Shown one piece after another: positions 45,070 to 56,225 of a DNA stretch of 64,000 bases (position 1 is the first letter of the stretch; the number at the start of each line of letters is the position of its first letter). The position numbers and the translations under genes were made by a program. This stretch comes from Microcebus murinus (Eukaryota; Chordata; Mammalia; Primates; Cheirogaleidae). The notes beneath the pieces are model-generated. The model had not been told where the DNA came from. It did no database searches and was given only the letters and a program-made list of their open reading frames with translations. The stretch spans positions 32,778,001-32,842,000 of the forward strand of contig NC_134122.1 of NCBI RefSeq assembly GCF_040939455.1, read 5' to 3'.

Positions 45070-45393
45070 TTTTTTGAGACAGAGTCTTGCTTTGTTGCCC
45101 AGGCTACAGTGAGTGCCATGGCGTCAGCCTAACCCACAGCAACCTCAAACTCCTGGGCTCAAGCAATCCTGCTGCCTCAGCCTCCAGAGTAGCTGGGACT
45201 ACAGGCATGCGCCACTATGCCTGGCTATTTTTTTCTGTATATATTAGTTGGCCAATTAATTTCTTTCTATTTATAGTAGAGACGGGGTCTTGCTCTTGCT
45301 CAGGCTGGTTTCGAACTCCTGACCTCGAGCAATCCGCCCTCCTCGGCCTCCCAGAGTGCTAGGATTACAGGCATGAGCCACCATGCCCAGCCA
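45070..45393 (-). mobile_element. Alu, strepsirrhine type, minus strand
   Basis: Poly(T) start, then both arms of a 7SL-derived dimeric Alu in reverse complement ('gagacagagtcttgctttgttgccc', 'cctgggctcaagcaatcctgctgcctcag', 'ggtttcgaactcctgacctcg', 'attacaggcatgagccacc'). Between the arms is the long linker with 'tatattagttggccaattaatttctttctatttatag', which I associate with lemur/loris Alus. Target-site duplications GTTGACTTTCTTTT (45056-45069) and GTTGACTGTCTTTT (45394-45407) differ at one base. It is the only clear Alu in 64 kb. Confidence 0.95.
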
Positions 45394-45407
45394 GTTGACT
45401 GTCTTTT

Positions 45408-45689
45408 ATTCCAGACTTCTGACATCTCTTCTTTAGATGCCATAGGGGCAAATGACTTTGAAGAAGCATCAGGAAGAAGGAGGAAGGCCACACTACACTG
45501 ATTAATTAGCTTGAAATTAAAATTAACAAATCACTTATCCTTAAAGTGAACTTACAGAGACAAATCCTATTTGAAAATAAAGATTGACATCTTTTCTCCG
45601 TCAAATGAAGTCAAATGAAGATTGACTTCTTCATCTTCTCAAAGGGCGTGTTAATTGAAAGTGATTTGAGGATAAGGTGGGAATACATG
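45408..45689. other. Unique DNA
   Basis: Includes a local direct repeat 'gtcaaatgaa' at 45600-45620. No gene. Confidence 0.35.
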
Positions 45690-45890
45690 TTTACTGATTT
45701 TCCACTATGTGTCAGACATTATGTTAAGCTCTTGTGTAATCTCATCCCATGGGGTCCATGTCATCACCTCCAGTTTATAGGTGAGGAACCTGAGGCCAGA
45801 GAGGGTCAGTGACTTGCCTTTCCTTGTTCACTCAGCTGGGGATTGAGAGAGAAGAAATTTAGACTGAGCTGGGCTCGGCTCCAAAGCAAA
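45690..45890 (-). repeat. MIR, minus strand
   Basis: 'gattttccactatgtgtcagacattatgttaagctcttgtgtaatctcatcc' and 'tttataggtgaggaacctgaggccagagagggtcagtgacttgcc' form a near-complete reverse-complement MIR. Confidence 0.85.
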
Positions 45891-46049
45891 GATACTTTCT
45901 GCACCTTCATGCTGTGGAGCACCTGGACAGAATGATATATAGGGCAGACCTGGCAAAATAAATATGTTACATTGTAAACATCAGACAAGTCAAATATTTG
46001 TCAAAGCAAACAAAGTCTAATGCGAGGTGGAACAGGGGAGATCTTCCTG

Positions 46050-46500
46050 TCTCTGTTACTGCCATACTACCCTTGAGTGAGCAAAGTAATTATTGGTCGA
46101 GGCAAAATCGTGGCATCTGTATAACTCATTAGCTCTTATTTGTTTAAAGTCTGATGGTGTATGACAAAAGAATTTGTTCCAGATGTCAAATCAGCACAAT
46201 AGAGTTTAATAGCCTGTGTGTTAGAAAAGCTCCAACGCAGGAAATCACCGGAGGTTGTTGAGGCAAAGAGAGCAGCTGGTCAAAGCCGGCCAGACCCCTC
46301 CAAGAGTCCCCACCTCTGGTCCAGGGAAGTCTGCACTTCCCACTCGCTGAGCACGTTCTGCCCTACCTCAGCCATAAATTATTTGCCTACTACTCTGAAT
46401 ATTAATGGTTTTTCCATCACTGAATTTAACACATCTGAAAGGATTATTGAGATAAATCCCTTTTTTTCTGCTTGATGCTGGAAAAAACATTTTATCTGAA
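46050..46500. other. Candidate conserved non-coding element
   Basis: Non-repeat DNA with 'aaagtaattattggtcgagg', 'ccataaattatttgcc' and 'gaatattaatggtttttcc'. ATTA-type cores and TTTGCC recur. An 85-codon frame crosses it without a domain. Motif-based impression only. Confidence 0.25.
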
Positions 46501-46505
46501 AAATA

Positions 46506-46527
46506 TGTATATATATATATATATTTT
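46506..46527. repeat. (TA)n tract
   Basis: About ten TA units in AT-rich DNA. Confidence 0.85.
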
Positions 46528-46655
46528 AATCCCATAAGTTAAATTGCCAAATTCAATGTATTTTGCTCTTTTCTTTGCTTGTCAGGAAGCTCAGAGCCCA
46601 ATTTCCTACTTGAGTGCAGAGTTCTGCATAGCCTAATTTCCTCATAAAATTGTAT

Positions 46656-47205
46656 GCTGTATTAGTCAGAGTTCTCCAGAGAAACAGAACCACTAGGCTA
46701 TATGTAAATGTATAAGATGAGCATTTTGTGTTTTTACAAAAGCAATAACATTATTATGGGAACTGGCTTACGTGATTATGGCCAGGAAGTCCCAAGACTT
46801 GTCGTCTGTGAGCCAGAGAACCAGGTGAGCTGCTGGTATAACTCTCAGTCCAAGGGCAAAGGCCTAAGTACCAAGGTGGGCATGGGGGAGCAGCTAGTGT
46901 GTGGCCTGGAGTTCCAAGGTCTGAAGCCAGAAGCTCTGATGTCCCAGGGGAGGAGAAAGTGGATGTCCCTGCTCAAGAAGAAAGGTTTCACCCACCCTCA
47001 GCCTTTCTATTCTATCTCAATACACCAGGTGATGATCATACACACTGGCAAAGGTAGATTTTATCCACTCAGTCTACTGATGCAAACGCTGATCTCTTTC
47101 AGAAATACCCTCAGAGACACACCCAGACGTAATGCATTACCAGCTATCTGGGTATCCCTGAACCTAGTCAAGTTGACATATAAAATTAACTATCACATAC
47201 GCCCA
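46656..47205 (-). mobile_element. Solo MLT2-type LTR, minus strand
   Basis: Reads 'tgtattagtcagagttctccagagaaacagaacc' at its left and 'cctgaacctagtcaagttgacatataaaattaac' at its right, the reverse of MLT2. No internal ERVL lies beside it, so it is a solo LTR. A 176-codon plus frame (46708-47238) lies on the antisense strand of the LTR and is not a gene. Confidence 0.88.
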
Positions 47206-47239
47206 CTCTGTTGTAGACCTTCTCTTATCACTATTTAAA

Positions 47240-47520
47240 TTTTTCTTTAGTGTCTGTATGAATCTTTATCCCCTTTATCCTAGTTTATTTTTTTCTTAAC
47301 AATTATTACCACCTGGCATTTTTATTTATAAATCAGTTTATAAATTTATTAATTATAATTATAAATTATATAAATCAGTCTTCTAAGAGGAGGAATAAAG
47401 TCTCCACGACACCACAGGCATTATCAATTTTGTCCACTGCTGTATCCTTGGAGCCCAGAACAGTGCACAGAAGACTGTAGGTTCTTGAGAAAGAGTTGGG
47501 GAATTGAATTGAATAATAAG
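47240..47520 (+). repeat. L2 3' region, diverged
   Basis: 'ttatcaattttgtccactgctgtatccttggagcccagaacagtgcac' is an L2 tail. The AT-rich part before it (47320-47380) is a local ATTATA-rich tract. Confidence 0.65.
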
Positions 47521-49269
47521 AGTTCCTACTACAAGTACACAAGATGGAAATGACCATGAACCTGAATCTCATAAGCCTGAAAGAGAAGGAAGGAAAGTCA
47601 AGACTTGGGCAACTTGAGCAATCATAGTCTTTGCTTTTCCAACAACCTTCCTTGGGAGATTAGAAAATAATCTCTCCATTATTAAACCATTTTTACCTAC
47701 CCACATATTCTGTATCTGTAGCCATAGAATGATGGTTATTCCAGCTTTATCAGTTGTAATTGCTCAGGGTCCTCCTATTTTTGTACCTCCACCACACCCC
47801 AAATTGTCCCTCCCTTCACTTTAGTTATGTCCATTTTATACTTTCCCCTGGCTCTCACTTGGACTTTGCATCCTTTCATCTTGTTGACTTGGTTCTCATG
47901 ATTGATGCTCTAGTATCTATGGCAACCTTAGGAGAGGAATTATCCATTCGACCCTGCTTGCTCTTGGATTCTACTTGTAAAACCCCTGCCTCTTTAGGCC
48001 TAAGAATTACAGCCTCCAACAAGGACGGGTTAGTGTATGTGCAGTAGTCACAGCCCTTGAGCCATTGAGCCACACACACAAAGTTCTTGGGAACCCAAAC
48101 TCCTGAGTTCTCTCCTCTTTTCTGCTTGGGTCCTGGGTGGCTGGGGAGGCCCTTGGGGAGCTATTAAAGTATTTCTGGTATTTATGACAGTGTCACTCAT
48201 CCATCACCAACTTGACAACTTGATCATATGTCTTCTGTCTTATCATTCTGATTTCTCCATAATTTCCCTAATTTTGCAAAAACAAGGAGAGATATTCTAT
48301 GAACTATGTCTACAGCTTACTAATAACTCCAAAAGAGGTGCCTGACTTTTTCCATGAATCAATGGTTTACACATACTAAAGAAATTGGGACAAGTTCCCA
48401 AGACTGGACTGAGCAACCACCCTGTGACCTACTCCTCTTTATTGTTGACATGGAGCGAGACCTCAGCCCTCCCCTCCTCTTGAGCAGGCACAGCTTTAAG
48501 CTGTCATTTCCAAAGCCTTCACTAGGACTTATCTGAGAAGGTTTTAGCAGGTCCTTTCAAAATAAAACATCCTGCTCTCACCTCCCATAGTTATGGGGTG
48601 GGCATGGTCAATAGAAGCCCCTGCTAACATCAAATACAAAATAATGCCTTTGTTGTGTGACACACACAAGCAATGCTCCTTTATTCTTGTACTCTTTTCT
48701 CTCTCCTCTGTAAGTGCTGTCTTCTTGACAAGAATGTGAGGATTAGATTAATTAGACGCATTAATTATCTTTGCATCTTTTTTGGAGCTGGCAATAACAG
48801 AAGAGTGGGGCAAACATAATTTTAGGAGAGGGTGGAACCCCTATAAGTGGTCACCCCAACATGCTAGAAGATTCCACAGCTTTCAGATTCAGTCCTCCTG
48901 GAACTGCCTGTGTTATTTCCCCTCCCAGTGCAGGCATTCACTCATAGAAGACGTTGCCCTCCAGCTAGGGCTGCTCAATACCTATTGTTGAAACCTGAAG
49001 TGGTTTGTGTAGCTGACCTCCAGCCCCTCTGCATCAGCTCAAATGCTTACAAATGCTTCCCACCCCTCCAGCCTTTTTATTTTCCCTTTCACATGTCCCT
49101 TTTCTTCTCCAATTCTCCAGGCTGAGTTCTCTGAACTTGGCTATTGCAAAGGTTTTATTCTGTGTCCCTGGGATCTCTGTTGTGTTCCAACCAGTCTGAA
49201 CTTCCTTTGTCCATCTCTTCCCCTCAATTGTTTTTCCCTGACTCTTGCCATTGCCAACATGATGCATTT
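47521..49269. other. Unique DNA, no gene seen
   Basis: About 1.7 kb with frames of 60-95 codons on both strands and no domain. Some parts may be highly diverged L2. No exon or RNA recognised. Confidence 0.4.
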
Positions 49270-49655
49270 CTCAGCCAGGTCAGGCTAAGTGGTATTGTTA
49301 ACAAGCCCCAAAACTCAGTGGCTTAAACCCATAAAGGGTTATTCTTCTCCCAGATCACAGCCTGATATGGGTCAGTGGGGCCATTCAAGAACCCAGATTT
49401 TCCCACCCCTTGGGGCTCCAGAGCTCTTCTCTGGGTATTCTGCAGTTGACCAGAGACATGAGGATAAGAAAAAGGCATGGAACATCATGCTGTGTGCATC
49501 ATTCTGTCCATAAGTTCTGTCCCTTGCCCAGAACTTAGCCGTGGGTCTTCCCACTGCAAGGGAGGCTGGAGGGGTGTTGTTTCGCTCTATATCCAGCAGG
49601 AAAAGTAGACACGCAGCAGTCTCTGCCATGACCCAAATTCCAGGACATGTTGGAC
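49270..49655 (+). mobile_element. MaLR LTR (MLT1-like), 5' part
   Basis: 'attgttaacaagccccaaaactcagtggcttaaacccataaagggttattcttctcccag' has the MaLR start landmark 'aaaactcagtggcttaaa'. The remainder diverges. Overlapping 74- and 85-codon frames are not genes. Confidence 0.65.
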
Positions 49656-49814
49656 AGTAAGTACCTTATATTTCTTTTGCAAATCCTGGGATTATTTTGT
49701 GCCTAGAAGGAGTAGGCTAGAGGAAATAATGGTATCCACTCAATATTTGAAAGTCAATTACCCCAAAGTGGGTTAATTAGCAGAAATTAACCAAAAAATC
49801 TAAGTCTTTTAACA

Positions 49815-50055
49815 ATACTCACAGCTATCACTTCCTGTGTACCAAGCACTGTTTAAGCACTTAAATTTAATTTACTTCTCACAACACCTCTGTGAGATAG
49901 GTACTACTATTGTCCCATTTTACAGATGAGCAAACCCAGAAGGAGAGAGGTTAAGTAATGTTCTCAAGATCACACAGCTCATAAATGGTAGAGCTGATAT
50001 TTGAACACAGGCAGTTTAATTGCAGGATCTATGCACTTCACAGCTATGATATTCT
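49815..50055 (-). repeat. MIR, minus strand, near full length
   Basis: 'gtgtaccaagcactgtttaagcacttaaatttaatttacttctcacaacacctctgtgagataggtactactattgtcccattttacagatgag' and 'agatcacacagctcataaatggtagagctg' match MIR throughout. One of the best-preserved MIRs here. Confidence 0.92.
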
Positions 50056-50354
50056 TCCCTAAAATAGGATGTGGTCAACCAAGACATTCTCTTTGATGCT
50101 AAAGGACATGTGTGAAAATGTGAGTGTCCCATCCTGGATAGCCCACAAGCAATGAGATGCAATATATCTTTACAGCCTACATGTAGGAGGAGCCCATTCT
50201 CCTACTTTTTAGTCTCTTTCTTACACAAATGGTTTCAAAGGGCAGAAAATGTTGAATAATTTGCCCTTTAAATTATGTCTGTTGAACCTGCTGGCTTTTT
50301 ATAGAAGAGAAATCAGGATACTTTACCGTTTGTGCTCTCTCTGCTCCTTCCGCA

Positions 50355-50760
50355 CCCCAGCATTTCATTTCATAAAAGATATTTAATGAGCACCTATTAC
50401 ATGTCAGCCACTTTTCTAGGTGCCAGGGATTGGGGGAGAAGGAGGAGACATAACAACTAAATGCACTGCATGCTCCCGAGTGGCGTGCTAGATCATCAAG
50501 GAAAAGAGGTGTAGTTGATCAATAAGCCAAGCAGATCAAGTGCCCACTTTTGTGCAGCCAATAGGTAAATACCTGCTGATGTCAGATATTTAGTTCGATG
50601 CCAGCTGATGATGAGTGTCTTTAAGAAAATAGGAACATCCTCTCCTAAGGACATTTGGGCTAAGACATGAATGGCCCAAGAGAAATCTTTGTAAAATGTG
50701 GGGTGAGAACATTGAGGAAGAAGGAATGACAAGTTCAAAGCCTCAGAGCCAACAATCTTT
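50355..50760 (+). repeat. Ancient interspersed repeat, family uncertain
   Basis: 'aaaagatatttaatgagcacctattacatgtcagccacttttctaggtgccagggattgggg' is the same start as at 3134 and 28130. It continues weakly to 'gcccaagagaaatc' near 50690. Confidence 0.6.
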
Positions 50761-50814
50761 TCTTTGATAAGTATACCATTGTTGTTGTTTTTTTTTTTAC
50801 ATTTTCAGGGTTTG

Positions 50815-51049
50815 TAACATTTATATTCTGCTATTTAAAAATAATGTATTTTGAAATAATTACAAACTTACAGAAAAATGACAATTACAGTTCAAAGAAT
50901 TCCCATATCACCTTTATCTATGTTCTCTAGCTGTTAACATTTGATTGCATGTTTTCATACTTGCCTTGCTCCCTTGGCCCACTCTCCCTCCCTCACTCTC
51001 TTTTTCTCTTTCTCTCTCTCTTTCTTCTTCTTCTTCTTCTTCTTCTTCT

Positions 51050-51080
<31 letters not shown>

Positions 51081-51207
51081 TCTTCTTCTTCTTCTTCTTC
51101 TTCTTCTTTTTCTTCTTCTTCTTCTTCTTCTTCTTCTTCTTCTTCTTCTTCTTCTTCTTCTTCTTCTTCTTCTTCTTCTTCTTCTTCTTCTTCTCTCTCT
51201 CTCTCTC

Positions 51208-51252
<45 letters not shown>

Positions 51253-52250
51253 CTAGCCTTTTCCTTCACCATATTGAGTGCAAGCTGTCAGTAAGATATT
51301 ACTTCACTTGGAAGTCAACATTGTTACAATTCTCCCCACCCAATCCATTTAGAGCCCATTCAAATTTTCCCCACTCTCACAACTATGTTTCTTTATCCTT
51401 TGGAGTCCAAAACGCCATCCAGGAATATGCACTGCATTTAGTTGCCACGTCTCCTTAGTGTCCTCCAATCTGGACTAGTTTCTTAATCTTTTCTGTCTCT
51501 TGTATCCTCAACAATTTTAAACAATACAGGTCTCACATGCTGTGGGATGACCCCAGTGATGGTCCATCAGACGTCTCCCTGTGACCAGGCTCTGGCTGTG
51601 CATTCATGATAGGGATGTATGTCACTGCAATGATCCCGTGCACATCTCAGCATTAGAGACTCATACTGCCAGCCCACAACTGGTGATGTCACCTGGTCAT
51701 GCTGGAATCTCCCAGTTTTCTCCACCATAAAGACACCATTTTTCCCTTTGTAATTGGTTATTATTTGGAGGGTGGATATTCTGAGATCATGTCAATATCC
51801 TATACACCATCAAACTATCATCCACCTACCTTAGCATGCCTGAGTCAACACCTGCCTGAATCAGTGACTACAGGTGCACTATGTCCAACGACCACTGTGG
51901 TAGCTGCCAAATGGTGATTTCCTATTTTCATCTTTCCTGTTACATTGATTACCTAGAATTTTACTGTAAGGGACAGCTTTTCCTTCTCCACTTGTTTATT
52001 TATAACAGTATGGACCCAGAGATTCTTACTTTATTCAATGGATTATAATCTATAACACACACTTTTTTGAAACCACTTTTCTTTTTTATTTTTAGCAGCA
52101 TCCCATAGTTAAATTGATTCAATGCTTATAGCCAGTCTGTTTACTATAGTGTTACCGTTCATTTCTTGGTTGGCTGAAGTTTATCATCTAGTATTTCTTT
52201 AACAAGACCCTATGGGGTTGATAGTCTCTAAATTCTTACACACTTCAAAA
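50815..52250. mobile_element. Old LINE-1-associated repeat split by pyrimidine tract
   Basis: 'attacaaacttacagaaaaatgac', 'gaattcccatatcacc', 'gcactgcatttagttgccacgtctccttagtgtcc', 'tttctccaccataaagacaccatttttccctttgtaattgg' and 'caatggattataatc' are in the order of a common old L1-associated repeat, also represented at 26616-26880. The long CTT/CT tract grew inside it. Class assignment is from memory. Confidence 0.6.
51006..51250. repeat. Long (TTC)n/(CT)n pyrimidine tract
   Basis: About 245 bases of almost pure pyrimidine: a CT stretch, then TTC triplets from about 51024 to 51193 with interruptions near 51072, 51080 and 51108, then CT dinucleotides to 51250. The last TTC run, from about 51111, is roughly 28 uninterrupted units. 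Frames of 103-169 codons (Ser, Leu, Phe runs; Arg/Lys on minus) are artefacts. Confidence 0.97.
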
Positions 52251-52254
52251 TAGT

Positions 52255-53127
52255 TTTCTTTTATTCTGTAACAGTTTTATTGAGTTCTAATTCATACAAC
52301 ACACAATTCACTCATTTAAACTGTACAATTCAATGCTTTTTAGTATATCTGCAGAGTTGGCACAACTATCGCCACAATTTGAGGACCTTTTTTAATCACT
52401 CCAGAAAGGAACCCAGTACCTGTTAGCAGTCAGTCTCCATTTGCCCCAACCTCCCCCTTCCCCAAATCTAGATAAAAACTAATGTACTATACTTTCTGTC
52501 TGTATAGATTTACCTATTCTGGACATTTCATATAAATAGAATCATGCAATATGTGGTCTTTTTTGACCAACTTTTTCCATTTAGCATAACTTTTTCAAGA
52601 TTCAACCATGTTGTGGCATGTATCAGGACTTTATTTCTTTTTATGCCAAAAAACTTATTTCATTGCATAGAAATAGCACATTTTGTTCATTTGTCCATCA
52701 GCTGATGGACATTTGGGTTGTTTCTACTTTTTTGGCTGTTACAAATAACATTGATATGAACATTTGTGTTCTAGTTCTTATGTGAACATATGTTTTCATT
52801 TCTTAAGTATGTACATTGCAGTGCAATTGCTGGATCATATAGTAATTCTATGTTTAATATTTTGAGGAACTACCAACTGTTTTCCAAAGTGGCTGCAGCA
52901 GTTTATAGCCTTAGTGGCAATGCACAAAAGTTCTAATTTCTCTCCATCCATTCCAACACTTGTTATTATCTGTATGTTTTTATTACAGCCATACTAGTGG
53001 GTGTGAAATGAATTTTCATAGTGGGTCTGCTTTGCATTGCCGTTATGGCTAACGATACTGAGTGTCTTTTCCTGTGTACATTGGCTATTTGTATATCTTC
53101 TCTGGAGACCTATTTAGATTCTTTGTA
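52255..53127 (-). mobile_element. Old LINE-1, minus strand
   Basis: 'acagttttattgagttctaattcatac', 'cctattctggacatttcatataaatagaatcatgcaatatg', 'gatggacatttgggttgtttctac', 'tgctggatcatatagtaattc' and 'gtgtcttttcctgtgtacattggctatttgtatatcttc' are the antisense of L1M ORF2/3' UTR. It stops abruptly at 'ttagattctttg' (53127). Confidence 0.85.
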
Positions 53128-54065
53128 CTTCTCAGTAGTTTCTTTTTCTCTTCTACTTCCTATTGCCCACTTCCTTCTTCCAGCTCGTGTCCCCTCTCTC
53201 TGTTGTCCTGCCACACCTTCTCCGCGCTTCTGTTCCCGCCTTTCGTGCTAGTTTTTTAAACGCCTCACTGAGCTTCTCTTTACTGAATGAACGTCCTCTA
53301 CTCGAAGACCGAGTTTTCCTCCATGCATTTCCTGTGTGCCACTTTCCTCTGCTCCTTTTCGCCTATTCTCTCCTATGATTTTTGTGTGGCTCCTGTCTTG
53401 GTCTCTTCTGCACTACAGTTTGTCTTTGACGAAAACGAGTGCTGTGCCGGAATACAATTCACATAGGCCTTCTGTGTCTGGAGGGACAGGAACTGTCGTT
53501 CACACCGGAAGTGGTGCTCCCTGCTTTACGGCGGAGCTGCTCGGGATTCATGGCTGCCCGCGTGAGCAGACCCGGACTCTCCCGAGCCACAAGGAACATG
53601 TCCCCACGCTGCCTCAGGCATAGACTCCTTCTTGCTGTGGTTAGGGGGCACCTGTCCCAGTGTTTCTCGCTTTTAAGTGTTCTTAAGCACGTACAGGAAG
53701 GCTGTCGAACAGCACGGCGTCTGTGGTTGTCTCTGAGGCATGTGTTCTGCGATATTTTTATTCTTCCTTTTGTACTTTTCTGTATTTTCATTTTCAACAA
53801 AAGTGTATGCTATTTCTCTCGTCAGAAAATCAACACATTTTATTAAAAGGACAAGGTTTGCATGGCTGCAGTGGAGTGAAAAGCAGACTCCGGTGAGCAG
53901 GAGGGAGAGCCAGACCTGCACACTGTCGCCTCTGAAGTGCCCAGCACCAACGGGCAACTGTGGGAGCCACCCGGCTCAGACCTGGCAGGACCAGAGGAGC
54001 CCGTGCAGCCAGACAAAGCACCACGCCACGCAGAAGAAACCTTGAAGCAGAGCTGGACAGCGAAA
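53128..54065. other. Unexplained CpG-rich block
   Basis: About 940 bases starting where the L1 stops. CpG dinucleotides are frequent for bulk mammalian DNA (roughly thirty between 53220 and 53830, by eye). It contains overlapping frames of 135 and 101 codons (plus) and 113, 94 and 88 codons (minus), none with a domain. On the minus strand AATAAA-like signals lie near 53840 and 53760. It may be a processed retrocopy, a lineage-specific element, or a CpG-rich regulatory block. I cannot decide. Confidence 0.4.
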
Positions 54066-54084
54066 GCCCTATCCATCCGGATTA

Positions 54085-54170
54085 TTATCATCATACTGGT
54101 AATTCCCACTTGAGAGGAAGCTGGTGCTAGGAGAGGTTAGGTAAATTGCCCCACGTCTCTCCATTGCGAA
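54085..54170 (-). repeat. MIR fragment, minus strand
   Basis: 'attatcatcatactggtaattcccacttgagaggaagc' and 'gagaggttaggtaaattgcccc' suggest a short reverse-complement MIR. Confidence 0.5.
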
Positions 54171-55070
54171 GATGCCGATTAAATCCTGCTTTCCTGACTC
54201 CACATCCCAAGGCCTTTCTGCTCCTTCCTGCCTACTTATTAGCTCTCCAGCTGGGGTGGCTCCGTGCATGGAGAAGCTATTAACCAAGAGAGGGAACACT
54301 GAGGAGGGAGAGATAATGAGCTCTGTTTTGGACAGGATGAGCTGCTGTGAATGTCGCACTTGCAGCTCCACCGTTGGAATAACACAGACGGAGAGGCCTC
54401 ATTTTATGTGAAAAGCCCACTGTTTCTGTCACCTCACGCCTGTCAGTCAAATGAGGAAAGAAAATAATGTTTGTAGAACCCTGCTGGTGGCTGTCTTTCT
54501 CCCAGGATGAAACCACCTAGGGCAGATGACACCGGGATCTCAAGGAGACGAGGCTCTGACAGCAGCTGCTCTGACTCATTCCTGGGCCAGGCAGCATCTG
54601 ATCATTTCCTGGCATCCACCCTGCTCTGGGCTCCTGGATGGGACATTCCAGACACCTTGGGGGTAGGGAGTAGGGGGAGCAGTGACAGCCTAATTGAATT
54701 ATCCCTGAACCCTAGAGACTCCCCTTCCCCATTGTGGCCCCAAGCAACTAGCCTCAGGGGAATTTTACCAGGGCCAAGTTCTCCCCTTAAGACTGACAAG
54801 CACAGCATCCAGAAGCATTTCTATCTTTGTGCACAGACTATTTTGCCGAGACTGATTGTGAGGATTCCAGCAACAAAAACAAATACACAGCCAGCCAAAC
54901 TCATGCAACTTGTGTATAATAAGCTTTTTGCAAAAGAGGCAGTTATTGAACTTCAAGCCTATTTTTAAATATACCTGCACAGAAAACAATAGTAGTAGAC
55001 TTCTTTTTAGTTCTGGTTGAGATAGTAGTATATGCCTGTGACTTGTATTATTTTATTTTTGTTATTTTTT
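54171..55070. other. Unique DNA, no gene supported
   Basis: Contains the longest plus-strand frame in unique DNA of this part, 153 codons at 54507-54968. It has no domain, no upstream promoter signal I can support, and overlaps a 68-codon and a 74-codon minus frame. Left as non-coding. Confidence 0.4.
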
Positions 55071-55074
55071 TGGT

Positions 55075-55305
55075 ATCAGATCTGGATTCAAATTCAGACT
55101 CTGTCGCTTATCAATTCTGTGCCCTTAGGGTAAGTAAGTTAGTTTCTAAACTTTAAATGTCTCCTACTTTATATAAAATGGGTGTGATAACACCAATCTC
55201 ATAGTATTCTTGTGAGGATTCTATTAAGTGAGAGAATGCATAGAAAACATTTATCACAAAGCTTGAAACATAGCGACTTCAAAATAAATAGCTATTATCA
55301 GTATT
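55075..55305 (+). repeat. MIR, plus strand, full length
   Basis: 'tctggattcaaattcagactctgtcgcttatcaattctgtg', 'aaaatgggtgtgataacaccaatctcatagtattcttgtgaggattctattaagtgag' and 'aataaatagctattatca' match MIR from end to end. Confidence 0.9.
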
Positions 55306-55589
55306 CTTTTGCAAAAAAATATTCACATAATTTTCCACAATTGTATAAATATTATGGTGTCTCAAAAGGACATTGTCTGGTACACAATTGCAGTGTGGTT
55401 TTAGCTCTTAAGAATGCATGTGGCAGCCAGGAAACATTTTGAGGACTTCATACATCCTCTTCTGCAAGAGTGCAGATAACCCTCTGCTCTGGAGTTTAAG
55501 CAAATAGTGCTTGTTACCAACATACAGCAATAAGAATGCGTACCAAGTAGGAATCCACTCTAGATAATAAGGAGAAGACAACAGAGACC
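55306..55589. other. Unique DNA
   Basis: Nothing recognised. Confidence 0.3.
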
Positions 55590-55750
55590 ACTTTCTGTTT
55601 TATGCACCAATGTTTCCCAAGCATCTGGTACATAGTAGCATCTTAAAGATTGCATAAATCAATCACCTACTACATGTCAAACACCAGGCAAGGGGCTTTA
55701 TAGCTTTGCTTCCTTTAATTTTCCTCTACACCCTTGAGAATGAACTGACT
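55590..55750. repeat. L2 tail followed by MIR (minus) fragment
   Basis: 'aagcatctggtacatagtagcatcttaaagattgcataaatc' resembles an L2 tail. 'cacctactacatgtcaaacaccaggcaaggggctttatagc' is a reverse MIR start. Confidence 0.55.
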
Positions 55751-55754
55751 CATG

Positions 55755-56000
55755 TATCAGTCAGGATGGTCTAGGTTATGCTATGATAACAAACAACCCT
55801 CCCATCTTATTACGACAACAGTCTCTTACTCATGCTATATCTCTAATTGTTGCTCAGCTGGTAGCTTAGTGTCCAAATTTTCTCGCCCTAAGACTCAGGA
55901 AATGGAGTTGCCAGTCTTAAGGCCACAGAAAGAGAACAGATGAATTGCAAACTGTCAGTTCCCATCCAGCAGCGACATAGCTCTGCTGTGCTTACATTTC
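55755..56000 (+). mobile_element. MaLR LTR (MLT1-like), 5' part
   Basis: 'tgtatcagtcaggatggtctaggttatgctatgataacaaacaaccc' is the MLT1 start. The body is diverged and ends near the MIR at 56120. Confidence 0.65.
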
Positions 56001-56119
56001 ACTAGCCAAGCGTGTCACCTGGCCATACCTAATATCAAAGAGGATAGGATGGGGGAAGTGCCACCCTGTCAAGTACCTGGAAGAAGAAATAGAATTTCTG
56101 TAAAAAGTCCTTGTTCCTT

Positions 56120-56225
56120 CACAAGGGAAACTGAGCTTGTTTAAGTAACTCAGCCAGGTGTTAAGGAATTCAATCTCGGTCTGTCTGACTCCAGGGCACT
56201 TGCGTCCAATTTGTTTCTTATGTCC
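56120..56225 (-). repeat. MIR fragment, minus strand
   Basis: 'taactcagccaggtgttaaggaattcaatctcggtctgtctgactccagggcac' matches the reverse MIR 5' half. Confidence 0.55.

Noticed and set aside
46708..47238. 176-codon plus-strand frame
   Set aside because: It is the antisense strand of a solo MLT2 LTR.
50941..51458. Open frames of 103-169 codons rich in Ser, Leu, Phe or Arg/Lys
   Set aside because: They are direct translations of the TTC/CT tract in different frames.
54507..54968. 153-codon plus-strand frame
   Set aside because: No domain; overlapping minus-strand frames; no supporting promoter or splice context.
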